Assembly (NCBI GenBank): GCA_965230045.1
Contig: OZ245940.1
Location: forward strand, 248,001 to 312,000
From: G963662905 sp965230045
Lineage (GTDB): Bacteria > Bacteroidota > Bacteroidia > Bacteroidales > WRLA01
Length of the DNA stretch: 64,000 nucleotides
Direction: 5' to 3'
Part shown: positions 1 through 9,045 of the stretch, one piece after another
Layout: every line of letters starts with the position of its first letter
Numbering within the stretch: the first letter of the stretch is position 1
Position numbers and translations under genes: made by a program
The notes under the pieces: generated by a model
Told to the model about the DNA's origin: nothing
The model's database searches: none
Seen by the model: the letters and a program-made list of their open reading frames with translations, nothing else

Positions 1-51
1 TACGAAGCCCCGATTATGAGGCACTTCACTGTAGAGCTGAAGAAGAAGTAA
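1..51 (+). CDS. C-terminal end of an unidentified protein
   Basis: An open frame enters from the left edge and stops at TAA (49-51), giving the last 16 residues YEAPIMRHFTVELKKK. It is followed by a strong terminator hairpin, which supports it being a real gene end. The fragment is too short to assign a family. It converges on the minus-strand polysaccharide locus and is therefore a separate transcription unit. Confidence 0.55.
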   Translation, partial: YEAPIMRHFTVELKKK

Positions 52-78
52 GCTTGATTGGTTTTTAGCAAAAACAAA

Positions 79-113
79 AATCCCCCAAAATTAAATTTTG
101 GGGGATTTTTTTT
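79..113. terminator. Bidirectional intrinsic terminator
   Basis: A near-perfect palindrome, AATCCCCCAAAA / TTTTGGGGGATT, is flanked by an A-run on one side and eight Ts on the other, so it can work on both strands. It lies between the converging partial plus-strand gene and the last gene of the polysaccharide locus. Confidence 0.85.
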
Positions 114-132
114 GAACCTGTGGTTTTTCGAA

Positions 133-765
133 CTATAACGGGCGGGCAGGAATGCCGACAGCTTTGCTGTTATCGGGCAGGTTTTTGATCAGCATGCTTT
201 GCCCTCCAACAATACAATTGTTGCCAATCCGGACATCCTGAATTGTTGCTGAACCGATGCCCATATCCACGCAAAGGCCAAGTTTGGTGTGCCCGGCAAG
301 GTTTACGCCAGGAGCAAGGCTGCTGTATGCCCCAATTTCACAATCATGGCCCACAGCACAATTCATGTTCAGTACCGCAAATTTCCGCACAATTGTACCA
401 TAATTGATAGTGGTTCCGGGATAAATGATTGCTCCTTCATCTACCTGAACATTATTCGAAATCCAGGCTGATTTTGCAATTAATCGGGGATATTCAAAAG
501 TGCCCAGTTTATCCAGCCTGTCCATGATGTGTTTTTTCATTTTTGGGAAAGCAACACCCACGATAACAGAAATATCCTTCGGGAGGTTCACAATATGTTC
601 AACAGAGCCAAGCACCGGAAATCCACAAAAATCCTTGCCAATTTTGTTTGTATCATCATCTAAAAAACCCATTAAACTGTATGCTTCCAGTTCATATTCC
701 GGCAGGTTATATCCGATATGTCCGCCAATACTTCCGGCGCCTATAATGACCAATGGTTTTTTCAT
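133..765 (-). CDS. PglD/NeuD-family sugar O- or N-acetyltransferase
   Basis: This 210-aa protein has the two-part PglD/NeuD architecture. An N-terminal Rossmann-like domain carries IIGAGSIGG at residues 7-15, and a C-terminal left-handed beta-helix carries hexapeptide repeats from about residue 95 on (for example VDEGAIIYPGTTIN). The conserved CAVGHDCEIG segment contains the likely catalytic His. The family transfers acetyl groups from acetyl-CoA to nucleotide sugars or glycans. It is the last gene of the locus, 3 nt after the initiating sugar transferase. PglE/PglF partners for a bacillosamine route are absent here, so the substrate is unknown and could be a sugar already in the repeat unit. 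Confidence 0.85.
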   Translation of the reverse strand: MKKPLVIIGAGSIGGHIGYNLPEYELEAYSLMGFLDDDTNKIGKDFCGFPVLGSVEHIVNLPKDISVIVGVAFPKMKKHIMDRLDKLGTFEYPRLIAKSAWISNNVQVDEGAIIYPGTTINYGTIVRKFAVLNMNCAVGHDCEIGAYSSLAPGVNLAGHTKLGLCVDMGIGSATIQDVRIGNNCIVGGQSMLIKNLPDNSKAVGIPARPL

Positions 766-768
766 AGA

Positions 769-1404
769 TTATGAGTTATTCGTCTTTTTATCAGTTTCTT
801 TTGGCTTGTTTCCTGTGAAACGCGGCATGGCAACATCACCGCTATGGGCAATTCCTTCCCTTTGATAGACTTTTTGAAAAGTTTTCCATAAAATTTTTGC
901 ATCCAACAGAAAGCTCCTGTTTTCAACATACCAAACATCGAGCTTAAATTTTTCATCCCAGGAGAGGGCATTTCTTCCATTAATTTGCGCCCATCCGGTG
1001 ATGCCGGGCTTGACGTCCATCCGTTTTTTTTGAAATTCATTATAAAGGGGCAAATATTCCATAAGCAAAGGACGCGGACCCACAAGGCTCATATCGCCTT
1101 TAAGGACATTGATCAGTTCCGGTAATTCATCAAGACTGCTTGAGCGCAAAAACCGGCCAAATTTTGTCATGCGCTGGGCATTGGGCAGTAGGTTTCCGGC
1201 ATCATCAAGCTTGTTGGTCATACTGCGGAATTTAATCATCAGAAAAGGTTTGCCATTTTTCCCCGGACGTTTTTGTGTAAAAAAAGCAGGATGGCCTAAT
1301 TTAATGATTATGAAAAAATAAAGCACAACAAGAACCGGGCTTAGCAGGATAAGGCCAATCAGGGATATCAGCAGGTCTATGAGCCGTTTTACAAAAAAAT
1401 ACAT
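769..1404 (-). CDS. Initiating sugar transferase (polyprenyl-phosphate phosphoglycosyl transferase, PglC-like)
   Basis: At 211 aa this is the short, monotopic PglC type of the bacterial sugar-transferase family. One N-terminal hydrophobic re-entrant helix (about residues 5-33) precedes the catalytic domain. Diagnostic motifs are KFRSMTN, PELINVLKGDMSLVGPRP and KPGITGWAQINGRN. Such enzymes load the first sugar-1-phosphate onto undecaprenyl phosphate at the inner face of the cytoplasmic membrane, so this gene probably starts repeat-unit synthesis. It lies 33 nt from the PaaK-like gene and 3 nt before the acetyltransferase, as expected for one operon. Confidence 0.92.
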   Translation of the reverse strand: MYFFVKRLIDLLISLIGLILLSPVLVVLYFFIIIKLGHPAFFTQKRPGKNGKPFLMIKFRSMTNKLDDAGNLLPNAQRMTKFGRFLRSSSLDELPELINVLKGDMSLVGPRPLLMEYLPLYNEFQKKRMDVKPGITGWAQINGRNALSWDEKFKLDVWYVENRSFLLDAKILWKTFQKVYQREGIAHSGDVAMPRFTGNKPKETDKKTNNS

Positions 1405-1437
1405 AAAAATATGTTTATCAAATTAATTGTCAATAGC

Positions 1438-2742
1438 CTAATCATTTGTGTAGCAAAGGTTTACAACCTTCTTCCGTTTGCCTGATGACAATAGAGGGAT
1501 TTCGTCCACATACTGTATTTTGAAGTCTGCATCATCGCCAAGAAAAGATTTGAATTCCTCAATAAGTTGTTTCTCCAGGTTGAAAGCAGGATCAGCATTG
1601 ATTTTGAAAGTGTAGGACTTTATACCATCCTGAATCAGCTGATACTGTTTAATATCGGTGTATTGCCACATATTTTTGTAAGCGATATAGGAAGAGACAA
1701 TTTGCCCTTTGGTGTCGTAAAGAAGGTCCAGCTTTCGTCCTTCTATTTTTAAGAAGTATTTTTTTTCGGGATTATCCGGATCGCAGACCATCGCACCAAC
1801 ATCTCCCGTATCGTAACGGATCATGGGCATTGCATAATTATAAAGATCCGTGACGACAATTCTTCCCGTTTCGCCTTGAGCAGCGGCTTCGTCCGAGTTC
1901 ATTTTCAGGATTTCGACATGATAACTAGCTGTATTTATCAGAAAATCAGCCTTTCCATTAGGTTCCTGCTGTGCAATAATGCCGTTTTCCAAATTAGAAT
2001 ATCTCGAAACCACCGGAGCTCCAAAGTACTTTTCCATGGATGTTTTGGTATAATCGTTCAGGGATTCGGACATCGTAATTATAGAGCGGACATCCGCATC
2101 AACAGCCGGGTGGTTTTTTCGGTCGAGATGTTGGCAAATGGTTTCCAAAGCAGAAACATATCCTAAAATCCCAAAAGTGGAGCTATTCTTTTCCATTTGA
2201 GATATCATTCGTTCAATTATAGGTTCATCTAAATGAATGACATCGATGGGGCACATATTTTGAAGCCAATAAGCCCGTTTGCTTTTCATTTTTTGCTTTG
2301 CCCATATTTTTAAATATAAAAGGCGATGCCCGATTTCGTAACCAGCAAGTCCGGCAAAATACAGGGTGTCTGCATTGTTTCTGAGCTTTTTTTCTTTATC
2401 CTGAAATGTTTTAAAAGGAGTACCGGTTGATCCGCTTGTAAGGACAGGAATCAGCTTTTCAAGGCTGTATTTATTTGATATAAAGCTGTTTAATGAATTT
2501 CGGATAATTGATTTATTAACAAGTGGGATGTTTTCCAGGGGTGAATGCTTTGGCAGTGTTTGGTAAAAAGGACATGTATCAATGGCATGGTCAAGCAATG
2601 CTCTCAGTTTCCGCTTGTTGTTTTCAGGATTTGGGTTTTGGATGGATGCAGAGATTTCGTTGAGGTGTTTCCACACCGGACTGCCTTTCAGGAAATCCAG
2701 AAACCAAAAAAACAGTGCTCTGCTTTTTTCAGATACATTCAT
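1438..2742 (-). CDS. PaaK/CapK-like adenylate-forming protein of the polysaccharide locus
   Basis: This 434-aa protein resembles phenylacetate-CoA ligase homologues that recur in capsule loci (CapK type). The ATP-binding loop LTSGSTGTPFK lies near residue 100, and RYDTGDVG, the usual adenylate motif region, lies near residue 315. True PaaK enzymes activate aryl acids. Capsule-linked members are thought to activate an acyl or amino acid for attachment to the glycan, but their substrates are mostly unproven. It sits between a GT4 gene and the initiating transferase, which supports a glycan-modification role. Confidence 0.8.
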   Translation of the reverse strand: MNVSEKSRALFFWFLDFLKGSPVWKHLNEISASIQNPNPENNKRKLRALLDHAIDTCPFYQTLPKHSPLENIPLVNKSIIRNSLNSFISNKYSLEKLIPVLTSGSTGTPFKTFQDKEKKLRNNADTLYFAGLAGYEIGHRLLYLKIWAKQKMKSKRAYWLQNMCPIDVIHLDEPIIERMISQMEKNSSTFGILGYVSALETICQHLDRKNHPAVDADVRSIITMSESLNDYTKTSMEKYFGAPVVSRYSNLENGIIAQQEPNGKADFLINTASYHVEILKMNSDEAAAQGETGRIVVTDLYNYAMPMIRYDTGDVGAMVCDPDNPEKKYFLKIEGRKLDLLYDTKGQIVSSYIAYKNMWQYTDIKQYQLIQDGIKSYTFKINADPAFNLEKQLIEEFKSFLGDDADFKIQYVDEIPLLSSGKRKKVVNLCYTND

Positions 2743-2816
2743 TTTTTTGCCTTTCTATGGCTTTTTTTGAGGTTGTTCAATATATGCTGCGATGAGTTTC
2801 CGGGAGCAGAATTCAT

Positions 2817-4019
2817 TTAATCCATGTTTTGGCCCAAATGCTTCATTATTGTCTTGTAAGTAAAATCAGGAGTAAGGTGTTTTTCAAAAAAGATGCGCCC
2901 GTTTTCGCCCATTGATTTTCTTAAATCCTGATTAAAATATAGTTTTTCAAAATTAGTTTTCAGGGCTTCCGGATCATCTGCATAGGACCAAAGGCCGGCT
3001 CCGGCAGCATCGAGGTAGTTGTTGTAATCCGTTGCCTTGTCAATGGAAGCAAGCACCGGAATACCCAAATTAAAATAGTCGAGTGTTTTGCTGGGTATAT
3101 TGGGGATGGTAAAATCCTGATGCAGGCTGATCAATCCAATATCACAAACGCTGATAAGCTTTTGATAATCAGTCTTTGGTATCGTATTGCTTATTTTGAT
3201 ATTGTTGATGTTTTTTTGCTGCACTTCCCGTTCAATATTATCTTTTTGCACCCCTTCTCCCAAAAGAAGAAAAACCACATCGCGATATTTTTCGCAGCTC
3301 TGAGCAAGCTTTAAAACATTTTCTAACTGCTGTGCCTTGCCCATATTTCCGCCAAAGATTACAACAAATTTATTTTCCAGCTTGTATTCTTTTTTTACTG
3401 CAAAATCTCTTGTGGGATAGTTCCTGTTTAAAATTTGAAGATTATGAAGAATATGCATTTTTTCTTTGTCGAGATATGGGTTGTGCCTTCTTAAATAGTC
3501 AATATTTCCTTGCGACATGCAACCAATTTGATCTGCGGTTTTATAGAGTTTTTTCTCCTTTTTCCTGAAATATTTATAGATGGGGCTATTCTGCTTTATC
3601 ATACCAAGATCAACCGCATTTTGTGGGAAAATATCCCTCAAAACCAAATAGAAGCGGGCTTTATGCTTGCGTTTTATCTTGAAGGCCAAATCTGCCAGGG
3701 TGATTGGAGGTGTAGGCGTAATGACCAGATCAAAATTGATATTGGAATAGTGCTTTTTGATGGCTTTGTAGTATTGTCGGGGAAGCAAAAGGTTGGAAAT
3801 TCCTTTCATTACATTGGGGACATTCTTGACAGGCAATGTCCTAACCCGCAATATATCAATGCCTTTTTCCTTCCTGATATGCGTTTTTTTGATTTTGGGA
3901 TCCGGGGCAATCACAAATACCTCATGATTATTTTTGTGAAATTCCTCAACCAGGGCCGTGTACATATTAAAAGCTTTTTCCATATCAGGAAACACAAACA
4001 TCAGGAAAAGTATTTTCAT
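2817..4019 (-). CDS. GT4 glycosyltransferase, WbuB-like (possible L-FucNAc transferase)
   Basis: A 400-aa GT-B fold transferase. The N-terminal domain begins MKILFLMFVFPDMEKAFNMY, and VLRDIFPQNAVDLGMI near residue 130 is typical of the WbuB group. The C-terminal domain holds the nucleotide-sugar site with FGGNMGKAQQ and the region IPNIPSKTLDYFNLGIPVLA. Several WbuB relatives in O-antigen loci are assigned as L-FucNAc transferases. The UDP-L-FucNAc genes at the other end of this locus make that a reasonable specificity, but this is inference from context. Confidence 0.82.
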   Translation of the reverse strand: MKILFLMFVFPDMEKAFNMYTALVEEFHKNNHEVFVIAPDPKIKKTHIRKEKGIDILRVRTLPVKNVPNVMKGISNLLLPRQYYKAIKKHYSNINFDLVITPTPPITLADLAFKIKRKHKARFYLVLRDIFPQNAVDLGMIKQNSPIYKYFRKKEKKLYKTADQIGCMSQGNIDYLRRHNPYLDKEKMHILHNLQILNRNYPTRDFAVKKEYKLENKFVVIFGGNMGKAQQLENVLKLAQSCEKYRDVVFLLLGEGVQKDNIEREVQQKNINNIKISNTIPKTDYQKLISVCDIGLISLHQDFTIPNIPSKTLDYFNLGIPVLASIDKATDYNNYLDAAGAGLWSYADDPEALKTNFEKLYFNQDLRKSMGENGRIFFEKHLTPDFTYKTIMKHLGQNMD

Positions 4020-4054
4020 GCTTTGAATTTTTGACTTACCGAAGAATCCGCAGT

Positions 4055-5272
4055 TTAGTGAGGGCTGGTAAGGATCTCTTTGTAGAGGGATATATATCTA
4101 TCGTATTGCTGATTTATTTGAAACAGAGCAGAAGCCCGTTGGACACAAGGCTGCGCATAGGCTTCTTTTCCTTTGAGCAGAATACAGTTGATTTTATGAT
4201 GCAAATCTTGATAATCATTTGGTTTAATAATTGATCCAACATCAGAGCTTATCAATTCAGGATTGGCACTCGAATCATAAACAACCGATGGTGTTCCACA
4301 GGCCATGGCTTCAGCGCTTACCAGTCCAAAAGTTTCTGCTATGGAAGGGTTCACAAAAACATCGGCCATATTGTAATATTCGGCCAATTCCTGTTGGCTG
4401 TTGGTTCGTTCAACAGTAATGATATTTTTGGGGAAGTGTTTTGCCTGCTTTTTTGTGATCCCAATCAGAATAATGAGCTGCCCATTATTGAGCTTTTTAC
4501 TTAATTCAACAAAAGATTTTAAGCCTTTACCTTCTGACCAGACATTGGCAACACCCAAAATTATTTGCTTTTTGTTGTAGCCATATTTCTTTTTTAAGGC
4601 AGAAGCATCCAGAGGTTTGAAAATATTAGTATTTACGCCATTATATATGGTGCGCAATGTTTTATAATTAAGAAAAGACTCTTCTACCTGCGCTTTCAAC
4701 CAGTTTGAAACCGTAACAATATGCAGGTTTTCCAGTTGTGCAAACACCTCTTTTTTCTTGTGAAAATTATTTTTGGAATTATCGATCAAATAGGATCGGG
4801 GGTATAAAAACTTAAGAGGACATTTATTGCATTCTGTTTTCCACTTTTCGCAATGTACCCGTTCAAAATGACTGCAATGACCTGTAAACGACCAGCAGTC
4901 ATGTAATGTCCAAACGATTGGCCTATCCAGTTTTTTTAAGAAGCGGAATAAAATTTCAACATTTAGATAATACCCATGTAGATTATGCAATTGGATTATA
5001 TCCGGTTGAATTTTTGTAATTTCCTTAATTAAATTTCGCGTTGCAGCATCGGAATGAAAAGCATGTGTATCGAAAATCCGGGTTTTCAATAAATGAAAAG
5101 CTTGACCCCATTTACTGCCAATTTTAATCGATTGAGATGCGCTTTTATTTGCAAAACGTCCGTATGCGATATAACTCTTCCCTTGGATTTCAATGACTCT
5201 TAAACCAATACCTTCAGCAATTTTTCCTGTGCTTCCTGAATTGAGTGTGGTGTTTATTTGGAGTATTCTCAT
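4055..5272 (-). CDS. GT4 glycosyltransferase (WcaC-like)
   Basis: A 405-aa GT-B transferase. The N-terminus MRILQINTTLNSGSTGKIAE and the Cys-rich stretch CWSFTGHCSHFERVHC, followed by CNKCP (about residues 140-170), are typical of colanic-acid-type WcaC relatives. The donor-binding segment NPSIAETFGLVSAEAMACGTP carries the E-x7-E motif of GT4 enzymes. It probably adds one sugar of the lipid-linked repeat unit on the cytoplasmic side of the membrane. It starts 6 nt after the preceding transferase gene ends, so translation is probably coupled. Confidence 0.85.
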   Translation of the reverse strand: MRILQINTTLNSGSTGKIAEGIGLRVIEIQGKSYIAYGRFANKSASQSIKIGSKWGQAFHLLKTRIFDTHAFHSDAATRNLIKEITKIQPDIIQLHNLHGYYLNVEILFRFLKKLDRPIVWTLHDCWSFTGHCSHFERVHCEKWKTECNKCPLKFLYPRSYLIDNSKNNFHKKKEVFAQLENLHIVTVSNWLKAQVEESFLNYKTLRTIYNGVNTNIFKPLDASALKKKYGYNKKQIILGVANVWSEGKGLKSFVELSKKLNNGQLIILIGITKKQAKHFPKNIITVERTNSQQELAEYYNMADVFVNPSIAETFGLVSAEAMACGTPSVVYDSSANPELISSDVGSIIKPNDYQDLHHKINCILLKGKEAYAQPCVQRASALFQINQQYDRYISLYKEILTSPH

Positions 5273-5278
5273 GTACTT

Positions 5279-6340
5279 TTATAATTCAGGAGGAAGCAGG
5301 AATTTAAGATAACGCTCCGCGATTGTTTCAAAATTATAGGTGTCACGCACTTCAAAAGCTTTTTGAGCCAGATTTGCCCTTAATCCTTCATCTTCAATTA
5401 GTTTCTCCATCGCTGCAGCAAGTTCATTTTCATCACCCGGACTGACCAGCAAACCATTTTCACCATGTCGGATGATATCTGCCGGGCCTGCCACACAATT
5501 GCTGCTTATACAAGGAAGCGGAACCGACATAGCCTCAACCAAAGCATTCGGGAATCCTTCATGCATTGAGGGAAGTACAAATATTTTTGATTCGGCCATT
5601 AGTTTTGAAAAGCCCTTTAAGTGTCCATGAAATATCGTCCTGTCTGCTATTCCTAAAAATTTTGCTTCTTTTTTTAATTTTTCAGTTTCTGCTCCGTCTC
5701 CAACCAAATGCAGGCTCCAATCATTTTTGGGCAGTTTTGAAAAAGCCCGGAGCAATACAATATGTCCTTTCGCTTTGGAAAGACGCCCTACGCTAATTAT
5801 TTGATTTTTTTTGGGGACGCCTTCTGTTTCTACCGGCATCACGGCATTGGGTATTACCACTACATTATCGTTGAAGTATTTTTCTTTGATGATGCTTTTT
5901 GCAATATTGGTTTGTGCCACTACACCATCGGCAAAACGGTAAAAGTATTTGTTTAAAAAAGCCGTAGGAAAGCCTAGATCCAAAGTGGGCCACATTCGGT
6001 TGGTTAGAATTAGTCTTTGATTAAGCAATGCCAAAGCGATTATAACATAGGAATTAAAAGTTTCCCCGAAGCTGAATACTACATCAGGCTTGATTTGCTT
6101 TATGTTTTTCCGGATAAAAGGGAAAAGCCTGAGAATGTGGACGTATCGGTTTTTTCTTATGAACTTTGGCCAGATAATCTGAATGGAAGGATGAATTTTA
6201 AAAAAAACCTCCGTCTTATAAATATTCAGAATGCTTACGTCACAATTTTTTTCAGCATAATAGTTGGCGAGAGAAACCAAAGCACGCTCCATTCCCCCGC
6301 CTTCAAGGCCATGGCTTACAAAACAGATTTTATTTGGCAT
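5279..6340 (-). CDS. GT4 glycosyltransferase
   Basis: A 353-aa retaining GT-B transferase. The acceptor-side loop GLEGGGMERALVSLANYY lies near residue 11, and SVGRLSKAKGH near residue 183 opens the donor domain. PSMHEGFPNALVEAMSVPLP near residue 255 contains the E-x7-E catalytic pair. The start overlaps the end of the upstream transferase by 11 nt, so the two are co-translated. The sugar specificity cannot be read from the sequence. Confidence 0.87.
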   Translation of the reverse strand: MPNKICFVSHGLEGGGMERALVSLANYYAEKNCDVSILNIYKTEVFFKIHPSIQIIWPKFIRKNRYVHILRLFPFIRKNIKQIKPDVVFSFGETFNSYVIIALALLNQRLILTNRMWPTLDLGFPTAFLNKYFYRFADGVVAQTNIAKSIIKEKYFNDNVVVIPNAVMPVETEGVPKKNQIISVGRLSKAKGHIVLLRAFSKLPKNDWSLHLVGDGAETEKLKKEAKFLGIADRTIFHGHLKGFSKLMAESKIFVLPSMHEGFPNALVEAMSVPLPCISSNCVAGPADIIRHGENGLLVSPGDENELAAAMEKLIEDEGLRANLAQKAFEVRDTYNFETIAERYLKFLLPPEL

Positions 6341-7556
6341 TTCGGAGGTTTAATAAAAACTCACTTAGTTTTTTTCCCTGAATATCCTTGTTAAAGTGTT
6401 TTTCAGCAATACGGCGACCTTTCATTCCGATTATTTTGGCCTCTTCGGGATTGCTTAAAGCCAAACTCATTGCATTTGTAAATGAACCTAATGAGCCGGG
6501 CTCAGCAAAGTAAACCGATTCGCGGTCTTTCAGATAATCGGGAATTTCGCCAACCCGTGTTGCGCAAACAGGATTTCCAGTGGCAAGATACTCTCCGAGT
6601 TTCGTGGGAAACCCTCCCTGTGCTTGTTTCGAATCGGGTCGGGGAAGCGCTAATAAGTCCGCATTTTTAATTATCGCAGGAATTTTTTCGCGCGGATATT
6701 GTTTCATCCAGAAAACCCTATCGTTAAGACTATAATCTTTAATCATTTGCAGGTGATCGGGCGTATCGTAATTCCATGTGCCAATTAAATATAAGCGGTA
6801 CGTAGGAAATTGTTTGCTGATTTTATGAAATGCTTCGATGAGAATATCGACACCATCTTTTGCGTTGCTCATTACACCTACATACGCGATATAAGGTTTT
6901 TCAAAGTTGGGTAATGGCGGTTCTGCAAAATTAAAGCGTTCTAAATCAACCGTCATGGGCAGATGTAAAAATTCAGGATGGGGTTTTGGATATTGTAAAT
7001 AGTGCTTTATCAGCGTTTTGGTCATTAAAGCAATTCCGTCGTATGCTTTAAAAGCCTTTTTATCAAAAAATTGTAAACGCTTTCCGGCTATTTGCTTTTG
7101 CAGGTAGTTTCCTTTGTTAATCAGTTGTATATCCAGAAATTCACTCATTTCCAGAAATAGCTTTCTTTCGGGCAGATGCTTTTTTAGTTGAACGGCAATT
7201 TTAAAACCGGCAAGGGATGAATCAGTCCACACAAGCTTGCTATTCATGCTGCTTCTGATTTCCTTTACTATCAATTTTAAGATTCGTGAAAATTCCAGAT
7301 CGTAGCCAATATAATTGTAATACCGGATTTTGAAATAACCCCGGATGATTTTCTTGTTTATATATTTATACAGCAATCCGTCCTTGCTTCCTTCAAAGCC
7401 CCATTTTTGCTTTTCTTCCAGACTGTGATAGCCCCCATAAAAAAGTAGTTTAACCTCTGTATTGTGTTGATTTAAACTATTTATAAGGCTAAGCCATCGG
7501 TTTGATGTAGCGGAAGACTCCCAAAAAGGATTTTGGCCGATTATTATGATAAGCAT
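6330..7556 (-). CDS. GT4 glycosyltransferase
   Basis: A 408-aa GT-B transferase. The donor-domain opening is AYVGVMSNAKDGVDILIEAF near residue 260, and FPTKLGEYLATGNPVCATRVGE lies near residue 335. The classical E-x7-E is less clear than in its neighbours, but the fold signature is intact. It is the first of four consecutive GT4 genes. The upstream gap of about 440 bp to the GT2 gene is filled by a palindromic repeat element, so the four GT4 genes may have an internal promoter there. Confidence 0.83.
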   Translation of the reverse strand: MLIIIIGQNPFWESSATSNRWLSLINSLNQHNTEVKLLFYGGYHSLEEKQKWGFEGSKDGLLYKYINKKIIRGYFKIRYYNYIGYDLEFSRILKLIVKEIRSSMNSKLVWTDSSLAGFKIAVQLKKHLPERKLFLEMSEFLDIQLINKGNYLQKQIAGKRLQFFDKKAFKAYDGIALMTKTLIKHYLQYPKPHPEFLHLPMTVDLERFNFAEPPLPNFEKPYIAYVGVMSNAKDGVDILIEAFHKISKQFPTYRLYLIGTWNYDTPDHLQMIKDYSLNDRVFWMKQYPREKIPAIIKNADLLALPRPDSKQAQGGFPTKLGEYLATGNPVCATRVGEIPDYLKDRESVYFAEPGSLGSFTNAMSLALSNPEEAKIIGMKGRRIAEKHFNKDIQGKKLSEFLLNLRNAK

Positions 7557-7721
7557 GATTATTATTTTGCCCCCCTAAACCTACTTGATAAATTGTCCCC
7601 GTAAGAAAACGTACGAACTTTTTTCGGTTCTACTAAGAATTTTGTGGGTAGTCATTAAGTTTGAAATTAAAACCATTCATAGATATATTAATAGATTATA
7701 TATGAAAAAAACTGAATACCA

Positions 7722-7943
7722 ACAGATTCCTCCCTCCACAAAGCCTTAATCACTTCGTTTGGCTTTGTTTCGATCGGAATGACGCTGTTTATTAAGCGTT
7801 TAAGGCAAATGCGGCGAGGACGCGTTTGAAATATATTATTGTGTCCTCGCCGCATTTGCCCTCTGACTGTGTAAAACCCGTCATTCCGACAAAGTTTTCC
7901 GAAGCATGAGGAATTCCGAAAGTTTTCGGAAGGAGGAATCTGT
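7722..7943. repeat. Nested palindromic intergenic element (REP/MITE-like)
   Basis: The gap of about 440 bp between two glycosyltransferase genes contains no credible gene. It holds an element with three nested inverted repeats. The outer ends are ACAGATTCCTCC / GGAGGAATCTGT (7722-7733 and 7932-7943), the middle arms GGAATGACG / CGTCATTCC (7776-7784 and 7879-7887), and the core a perfect 18-bp inverted repeat starting GGCAAATGCGG (7804-7821 and 7843-7860). Similar GGAATGACG-bearing elements are common between Bacteroidota genes. A related layout occurs at 61473-61663. Confidence 0.75.
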
Positions 7944-7994
7944 AGGAGATTTAACTTTTGTCTTTTCCACGAAATTGCTAGTAGAACCCTTTTT

Positions 7995-8948
7995 TCATCG
8001 ATTTCCAATCAGTTTTTTATAAAAATTAGTGCACCTTTCTATAAAAACAGAAAGGAACAAGAAGAATAATTCATTTAAAGTGTATGATGAATCGTTTCTG
8101 ATCGTGCCATAAAAACCTTTGTAGTACTTGATAATATACTGAGCGTAAAGTAATTTCTGCGAAAAAGTTCCTTTGATCTTTGCAATGGAAATAAAATGTT
8201 CTTTTTTGTTGTCTGTAGAAACGCTTAACTCAGCATGCTCTCTTTTGTATACAAAAACAATTTCCGGGTTATAAATGATTTTCTGGCCTTTTATGATCCT
8301 GCAAGTAAAATCAAAATCTTCATTAATGCTTATGGATTCATTAAATTCGTGTTTTCCCTGAATTAATTCCCTTTTCACTATAAAATTTCCTGTACGTAGA
8401 TATATATTTTTCAGGTAGGTTTGGAAAAACACACTTTTAACCAAACCTTCTTTTGTTTTTCTACAATATGGATACGATGTGGAAGCGTCTTTATATATGA
8501 AATTACTTGTGAAAATTTTATGTTCAGGGTATTTGGTATGAAGCTTCCTGAATATTTCAAAACAATTATTTAATATTTCATCATCCGCATCTAAAAAGAA
8601 AATGAATTGCCCTTTCGCTTTTTCTATCCCCAAATTGCGTGCGGATGAAACACCTCCATTTGGTTTTTCATACAGGCGTATTCGTGAATCATCAATTTTT
8701 GCCACAATTTTATTGCTATGATCTGTTGAGCCATCATCAATAACAATAATCTCAAAAGATGAAACACTTTGTGATAACACAGACCTGATCGTTGATTCAA
8801 CATATTTCTCTTTGTTATACAATGGTATAATTACAGAAATAAATGGTAATTTATTCTGTTTGTCTGGAGATTGGCTTAGCTTATTTCTTTTGGCCATAGT
8901 ATTACTGAGTAATGAACCTATTGCTTTCTTGATTTTCGTGGCTTCCAA
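7995..8948 (-). CDS. GT2 family glycosyltransferase
   Basis: A 317-aa GT-A fold inverting transferase. After about 30 poorly conserved residues come SVIIPLYNKEKYVESTIRSV, IVIDDGSTDHS, GGVSSARNLGIEKAKG and the metal-binding FLDADDE, all canonical GT2 motifs. A downstream Met at residue 18 (MAKRNKLS) is an alternative start that would remove an atypical N-terminus. The C-terminus is not a transmembrane exporter, so the enzyme should act on lipid-linked intermediates in the cytoplasm. Confidence 0.88.
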   Translation of the reverse strand: MEATKIKKAIGSLLSNTMAKRNKLSQSPDKQNKLPFISVIIPLYNKEKYVESTIRSVLSQSVSSFEIIVIDDGSTDHSNKIVAKIDDSRIRLYEKPNGGVSSARNLGIEKAKGQFIFFLDADDEILNNCFEIFRKLHTKYPEHKIFTSNFIYKDASTSYPYCRKTKEGLVKSVFFQTYLKNIYLRTGNFIVKRELIQGKHEFNESISINEDFDFTCRIIKGQKIIYNPEIVFVYKREHAELSVSTDNKKEHFISIAKIKGTFSQKLLYAQYIIKYYKGFYGTIRNDSSYTLNELFFLFLSVFIERCTNFYKKLIGNR

Positions 8949-9045
8949 AATGCAGTAGCTTTAGCTACAGGGTTTTTGAGCAGCATCTGGATTTCAACTA
9001 TTCCAAACAATTATTGGTAGAATCCGTGTTCCTGATTATACACTT

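Noticed and set aside
7688..8008. 106-aa minus-strand open frame
   Set aside because: It lies almost entirely inside the nested palindromic element, has no family features and overlaps the GT2 gene end.
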